This document shows positions 60,701 through 64,000 of a DNA stretch of 64,000 bases, piece by piece (position 1 is the stretch's first letter; every line of letters starts with the position of its first letter). The notes below the pieces were generated by a model. It did no database searches. It worked only from the letters and a program-made list of their open reading frames with translations, and was not told where the DNA came from. The DNA is from Prochilodus magdalenae (taxonomy: Eukaryota; Chordata; Actinopteri; Characiformes; Prochilodontidae). The DNA lies in contig JAMWET010001886.1 in assembly GCA_024036415.1 (NCBI GenBank), positions 203,501-267,500 of the forward strand, read 5' to 3'. The position numbers and the translations under genes are program-made.

Positions 60701-63310
60701 GCCACGGGAGCTAACAAGCTGCCAAAGACCAGCAGGAGACAAAACAAATGATGTCAAGAGCGAAAGCTATGGTGGCTAATTTGCTTCCTGAGTACAGGGC
60801 AGCAGCGCTGACCACAGCAGATCCCCACGCTGAATGCTATAAGGTTATGTTTTTCCAGAGCTAGGCCAATCAAAAGTTTCACATGACTTCTGCAGTAGCT
60901 CTGAGTGCTCTGTTTAATTATGTTATTTGTCTGACTGGACTCGACAGCTTCCGTGAGCACTGTATTCATTTAAATCAGATTTCAGGCTACAGGTTGGAAA
61001 AAGCAGCAGCACATGCCACAGGCTCTGAAGGAACTAGACCACCTGAATGGGTGAAATATCTTCAACTAAACTTGACTAAAATAACTTTGAACGCTCTATT
61101 CTGGAGAAGAAGACTCAAAAAATGATTATACCCAAAAATATAAGGAAACCTAATTTCTGGTCTTCTGATGCCTTATTGGTTAAAGGGAACCCTGACTGTT
61201 CAGACTTGTTTGCTAATAAACATGTTTAAATGAACACAATTAATATATGACATATAAACCGAATGGGAATGTCTTGTGGACCAGATCCAGCAGTGCTGGG
61301 CTAGTGGAGCTCTAAACACCTCAGTGTCACTGCCGGACTGAGAATCGCCCAGAACCAAAACTATCCTGCCAGCAGCGTCCTATGGGTAGTGTCCTGAGAC
61401 CACTTATGAAGGACTAAAGGGTGACTCTGCAGCAGCAGATGAACTGACTTTACATCTACACGGTGGACCAACAAGGTACTGGTGTCTAAAAAAAGGGCAA
61501 AGGCTGTTTTACAGTATATATACAAAAGTCCAAAAGAAACAAACCAACAGTAAACATATCAGTAAATCAGGGAGTGTCTGGAGTACATCAGTCGGAGTGC
61601 TTATAAAAACAGGCAGCTTCTGGAAGTGCTTAAGGACCCACTATGTGCCTAAATAAACGGACTACCTTTTATAATACTTAAGCAAGAAGAACATTTACAT
61701 GGGATTCTCAGTAATTCTGGGACATTTCTTTGGTTCGTTAATCCTGAAATTCACACAGTGTAAATTTCTCTCACACTGAGACTCACCCAGTTCACAGGCC
61801 GCCCCTGTCCAGCCGCTGGAGCATGAACAGCGGCCACTGATGTGGTCGCATGACCCGCCGTTCTGGCACAGGCACTGCTGTCCGCAATCCACTCCAAATA
61901 AACCCTCTGGGCATTCTGAAAGAGTAAAAGCCACAATGACAGGGACCCTTAACAGTTTCCTTGATATGTGAGACACTACTTAGCATCTGTACACTCACAC
62001 TGCTGAAAGTCATTACTTACTTTCGGAGCAATTAAGTCCTGTCCAGCCTGCAGTACAAACACACTGACCACTAGCTGCATGGCAGCTTGCACTGTTCAGA
62101 CAGGTGCAGGTCTGGGAACAGTCTTCGCCATACAAACCAACAGAACAGGCTGTATACAGATAGGGAGAACAAAAATACCTCACTTTAAAGAAGGTGATGT
62201 TTAAGGATGAATAAAAGCTAATATGGGAAAATGGAAAATGGAATTAATTTTGGTTTGTTTTTTGGCAACATTTCTACGTTAATAAAACTTAAGGCTGTTA
62301 AGGGTGTGTGTAAAAGGTTAATAATAACCCCCACTAGTTGCTATAAAACATATTTTCATTTTGTCACTGTCCATAGAAAAACAAGTGTCTCCAAAATGGC
62401 CAAGAGGGAGAGAGGGCAAAAACCTAATTTAACTGTAATGGAAGTCAATGGAACCAGACTGTTGGTCCATTCATTATTAAATTTAGACACCATGTAAACA
62501 GCAGCTGCTGCTGGGTTCAAATAATGCATAAAAGTAAAAATCAACAAAAATGAAGATACACGTTTTTCATTGGACAGCGATGATATGATATGCTCTTTGA
62601 ACTAGCAGAGGAATTGTAAACTGTTTCATACTGTAATTGTGTTTGGGCATAGTAGAGGCAATATTCAAATATTTATTTATTAAATCCAAGTTGTTGCTGT
62701 GTATAAAATAATGTTTGTCAGAAAGCAAAAAAGACGTATTCCATTTTTGCCAAGCTAATTACATAATTCTGTCATTCTATCACATCCATATGAATAGAAA
62801 GTGCCTGGAAGTACAGACTCAATCCTGTCAAATATATACAAAACATAATTCATTATCTGTTTATTATGTAATTACAGATATATCTTTGAGAGCTGAAGTT
62901 GAAGCAGAACCATGTGCTTACTCTGGTTGCAGTTTGGACCGATCCAGCCTGCAGGACAAGTGCATTTACCAGAGAGATGATTACAGACTCCGCCATTCAG
63001 ACATGCACACTTCTGCTGGCAGTCCAGCCCATAAAAACCCTGTGGACAGGCTGACAAAACAAACAGATACAACACAAGGACGAATCAACACTTTAGCTGT
63101 ATTTCAGTTTCGGGGTTTATTCACTATTAGATTACAGTTTACATGTGGATTAAAGCTACAGGGCAAAATGAGATGACTCACGTTTCTCACAGAATGTTCC
63201 AGTCCAGCCCACCTTGCAGGTACAGGCTCCACTCACATGGTCACATGATGCATCGTTGTCACATTGGCAGTGCTGCCGACAGCCTGGTCCAAAAAAGTCG
63301 GCAGGGCATT
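53723..63310 (-). CDS. megf6: Multiple EGF-like domains protein, 3' part
   Basis: Sixteen - strand exons, in transcript order: 63182-63310, 62922-63050, 62021-62149, 61787-61915, 59552-59680, 58191-58319, 57211-57339, 56957-57088, 56701-56829, 56402-56530, 56187-56315, 54815-54943, 54577-54705, 54357-54485, 54121-54249, 53723-53787. Each of the first 15 encodes one EGF/laminin-like module (C-P-x-G-x-x-G-x-x-C...C-x-C...C...C-x-C...G-x-x-C). Fourteen are 129 nt and one is 132 nt, all phase 1-1, so the reading frame is continuous. The last exon adds about 21 residues and no membrane span. That favours secreted MEGF6 over the membrane proteins MEGF10, MEGF11, PEAR1 and SCARF. Human MEGF6 and KCNAB2 both map to 1p36, which fits (recalled, not searched). 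The EMI domain and Ca-binding EGFs lie beyond the right edge, so the gene is partial only because of the window. Confidence 0.8.
54121..54249 (-). CDS. megf6: megf6 EGF exon (last module)
   Basis: Module [20 protein letters not shown] then [18 protein letters not shown] and LTCTEG, with all eight Cys. It starts with 'NQYG' after the first Cys instead of the usual Pro-x-Gly. Donor GTAATA. Confidence 0.85.
54357..54485 (-). CDS. megf6: megf6 EGF exon
   Basis: [20 protein letters not shown] then [18 protein letters not shown] and VRCDSG. Eight Cys. Acceptor CGTTTCAG, donor GTAAGT. Confidence 0.88.
54577..54705 (-). CDS. megf6: megf6 EGF exon with weak donor
   Basis: [20 protein letters not shown] then [18 protein letters not shown] and LRCERG. 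Eight Cys. The donor is GTCACA, poor from +3 to +6. The exact 129-nt length and the phase support it anyway. Confidence 0.85.
54815..54943 (-). CDS. megf6: megf6 EGF exon beside a UG tract
   Basis: [20 protein letters not shown] then [18 protein letters not shown] and HRCEHG. Eight Cys. The acceptor region consists almost wholly of TG repeats in the sense direction (TGTGTGTTTGTGTGACAG). Donor GTGTGT. Confidence 0.88.
54949..54990. repeat. (AC)n tract at a megf6 splice acceptor
   Basis: AC on the + strand, so UG in the megf6 pre-mRNA, beginning five bases from the exon. It replaces a normal pyrimidine tract. Confidence 0.95.
54991..56186 (-). other. megf6: megf6 intron, nothing recognised
   Basis: 1.2 kb without an EGF-type exon, gene or clear mobile element on either strand. 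Confidence 0.6.
56187..56315 (-). CDS. megf6: megf6 EGF exon
   Basis: [20 protein letters not shown] then [18 protein letters not shown] and LHCEKG. Eight Cys. Possible N-glycosylation sequons: NCS in RCNCSNR and NCT in GNCTCG. Donor GTTAGC. Confidence 0.88.
56402..56530 (-). CDS. megf6: megf6 EGF exon lacking two cysteines
   Basis: [20 protein letters not shown] then [18 protein letters not shown] and EDCGQG. Only six of the eight module cysteines are present. Ala (GCC) stands at the third position and Thr (ACT) at the fifth. In the EGF fold these two would bond to each other. Frame, length (129 nt) and splice sites are intact, so it is a real exon rather than decay. Confidence 0.88.
56701..56829 (-). 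CDS. megf6: megf6 EGF exon
   Basis: [20 protein letters not shown] then [18 protein letters not shown] and AQCNV. Eight Cys. The last base is T, so the junction codon is Ser. Acceptor CATTTCTAG, donor GTAAGT. Confidence 0.88.
56957..57088 (-). CDS. megf6: megf6 EGF exon, 132 nt
   Basis: [20 protein letters not shown] then [19 protein letters not shown] and PKCNLG. Eight Cys. It has one codon more than its neighbours, in the loop between the fourth and fifth Cys (SERNQL), and the first loop reads L-L-G. Donor GTATAA. Confidence 0.87.
57211..57339 (-). CDS. megf6: megf6 EGF exon
   Basis: [20 protein letters not shown] then [18 protein letters not shown] and NGCEQ. Eight Cys. Acceptor TTCCATCAG, donor GTGAGT. 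Confidence 0.88.
57540..57960. repeat. Palindromic interspersed repeat, copy 1
   Basis: In a megf6 intron. Inverted arms 57660-57687 and 57778-57805 match with three differences over 28 bases (GTGGATCAGACAC... against ...GTGTCTGATCCGC). They flank an AT dinucleotide tract (57719-57752). The left part ('GCAGGACCCCCACAGGACCA', 'GACACTGGTGGTGTGTTGGT') belongs to a palindromic repeat I know from characin and related fish. No coding capacity. Confidence 0.7.
57719..57752. repeat. (AT)n microsatellite
   Basis: About 17 AT units at the centre of the palindromic repeat. Confidence 0.95.
58191..58319 (-). CDS. megf6: megf6 EGF exon
   Basis: [20 protein letters not shown] then [18 protein letters not shown] and AQCDK. 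Eight Cys. Acceptor CTCATTAG, donor GTCAGT. Confidence 0.88.
58620..58815 (+). mobile_element. tRNA-derived SINE
   Basis: The tRNA-like head has an A-box-like TGGCTCAGCAG near 58634 and a B box GGTTTAAATCC at 58694-58704. It ends with the tail 'GTCGCTCTGGATAAGAGCGT' and 'TAAATGCCATAAATGTAAAT', common in ostariophysan fish SINEs. It lies antisense to megf6. Confidence 0.82.
59090..59450. repeat. Probable non-autonomous DNA repeat
   Basis: It begins 'GCAAAAGTTTGGGCACCCCT' and ends near 'GGGTGCCTTAACTTTTGCTT' and 'AAGATGGAAATAAATG', phrases I associate with a common fish interspersed repeat. No target-site duplication was identified. Confidence 0.4.
59552..59680 (-). CDS. megf6: megf6 EGF exon
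   Basis: [20 protein letters not shown] then [18 protein letters not shown] and EHCEK. Eight Cys. Acceptor GTGTTTTTAG, donor GTATCC. Confidence 0.88.
59681..61786 (-). other. megf6: megf6 intron (2.1 kb)
   Basis: No exon is recognised. A second copy of the palindromic repeat family lies at 61270-61500. Confidence 0.65.
61270..61500. repeat. Palindromic interspersed repeat, copy 2
   Basis: Shares CCTGAGACCACTTATGAAGG (61393-61412) with the reverse complement of 57755-57774 in copy 1. It also has 'CACCTCAGTGTCACTGCCGG' and 'TTTACATCTACACGGTGGAC', which I recall from the centre of this family. It is a partial copy in inverted orientation relative to the shared segment of copy 1. Confidence 0.6.
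61787..61915 (-). CDS. megf6: megf6 EGF exon
   Basis: [20 protein letters not shown] then [18 protein letters not shown] and AACELG. Eight Cys. Acceptor CTCTTTCAG, donor GTGAGT. Confidence 0.9.
62021..62149 (-). CDS. megf6: megf6 EGF exon
   Basis: [20 protein letters not shown] then [18 protein letters not shown] and LNCSE. Eight Cys. The first loop reads S-V-G rather than P-x-G. A possible sequon is NCS near the end. Donor GTAAGT. Confidence 0.88.
62150..62921 (-). other. megf6: megf6 intron, nothing recognised
   Basis: 770 bases of AT-rich DNA without exon or repeat signals that I can name. Confidence 0.6.
62922..63050 (-). CDS. megf6: megf6 EGF exon
   Basis: [20 protein letters not shown] then [18 protein letters not shown] and PNCNQ. 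A textbook eight-Cys module. Acceptor GTTTTGTCAG, donor GTAAGC. Confidence 0.92.
63182..63310 (-). CDS. megf6: megf6 EGF exon (most 5' in window)
   Basis: [19 protein letters not shown] then [18 protein letters not shown] and TFCEK. Eight Cys. The first residue is split with an exon outside the window. Acceptor CTCTGTCTCAG, donor GTGAGT. Confidence 0.9.
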
Positions 63311-63469
63311 CTGAGACAGAGGCAAAGGTGAGTCAATAAAAGGCTCACAGCTTTTGCCTTTCAGTGTATCCCGCTGAAAGTAAGCTGCTTGGGCCCAAGA
63401 GAACCATTTGAGCAGCGTTTCACCCTCTTCCATTAGTTTTAGACAATTTTACATTCACAGTATTTGGAA

Positions 63470-63665
63470 GGTGCTCGTATCCGAGTGCTCGTATCCAGAG
63501 TGACTAACAATCTGATCTTTTCTTATGCAGGCAGGAGAAGGTAGTGTTAGGAGTTTTGCCTAAGGACTCTCATTGGTATAGTGTAGGATGCTTACCCAGG
63601 TCGGGGATTGAATCCTGGTCTACAGCGTGGGAGACGGAGGTGCTACCCACTATTCTATACCAACA
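63470..63665 (-). mobile_element. tRNA-derived SINE, reverse orientation
   Basis: The B box reads GGATTCAATCC on the - strand (63605-63615), next to 'GTGGGAGACGGAGGTGCTAC' on the +. The left end 'TCGTATCCAGAGTGACTAAC' is a diverged reverse of the SINE tail. Same family as the copy at 58620, but in the sense direction of megf6. Confidence 0.72.
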
Positions 63666-63804
63666 TATGACCTGCTCAATCATGATCCTGTCCTCTAAGG
63701 CCTGTCTGTCAGTTGATCCACAAGCCTGAGCATCACTTTACACCAGTAGAAATTAAAATGATGGTATACACTGCTTCTTCAGATCTGAGTACACACATAT
63801 AACA

Positions 63805-64000
63805 TACAGCTCTGAAAATTAATAAGAGACCACTCCAGTTTCTTCTTAAATCAGCATCGCTCTCTACTGACTGTGATGAGCGCCACCTCATTCAAATGTC
63901 ACTTAACCACAGTAAGATGACCTCAAGTGACCTACAGAGAGACTGGCGAGCGGTGGCTGGGGTGAAACGCACAGTGAGCATGGTTCTAAATACAGGCATC
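63805..64000 (+). mobile_element. Tc1-like element, cut by window edge
   Basis: It begins ACAGCTCTGAAAATTAATAA then GAGACCACT, the terminal repeat style of a widespread fish Tc1 family. From about 63857 a frame stays open to the edge: TDCDERHLIQMSLNHSKMTS then SDLQRDWRAVAGVKRTVSMV, the helix-turn-helix region of a Tc1 transposase. The terminal repeat and the coding part lie very close together, which suggests a small internal deletion. No start codon was identified. Confidence 0.7.

Overview
The window is vertebrate nuclear DNA, most likely from an ostariophysan teleost (characin or catfish type). It has small exons in long AT-rich introns, dinucleotide microsatellites, tRNA-derived SINEs carrying the 'GTCGCTCTGGATAAGAG' tail, a V-core SINE, a hAT element with its target-site duplication, and Tc1-like transposase fragments. 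There are no bacterial-style genes. Nearly all long open frames outside the exons come from repeats or chance.

Two protein genes converge. On the + strand lies a complete coding set for a voltage-gated potassium channel beta subunit: 14 exons, start codon 10952, stop 48466-48468, 397 residues. Its aldo-keto reductase core is of Kv-beta-2 type (kcnab2), but its first coding exon is a Kv-beta-1-type inactivation-ball exon (MQVS...Cys7...KFRAVA). A TATA-like box at about 10003 and a leader with short upstream ORFs precede it. On the - strand, 15 EGF/laminin-like exons and a short last exon (63310 down to 53723) form the 3' half of a multiple-EGF gene, best named megf6. Its 5' part lies beyond the right edge.

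Layout: 1-10000 is gene-free upstream DNA with one interspersed repeat. 10000-11160 is the promoter, leader and first coding exon of kcnab2. 11161-48468 is the rest of kcnab2, with a hAT element, a V-SINE, Tc1 fragments, a 39-bp minisatellite and several microsatellites in its introns. 48469-about 52000 is its likely 3'UTR. From 53495 rightwards is megf6, with SINEs, two copies of a palindromic repeat family and a Tc1 fragment in its introns.

The two products are not known to work together. Kv-beta-2 is a cytoplasmic NADPH-binding partner of Kv1 channels; MEGF6 is a secreted multi-EGF protein. The points most worth checking are (1) the ball exon on a Kv-beta-2 core, (2) UG-repeat tracts beside three splice acceptors, (3) one EGF module that has lost two cysteines predicted to pair with each other, (4) a 76-codon open frame directly after the megf6 stop, and (5) a 39-bp minisatellite with 117-bp higher-order structure.
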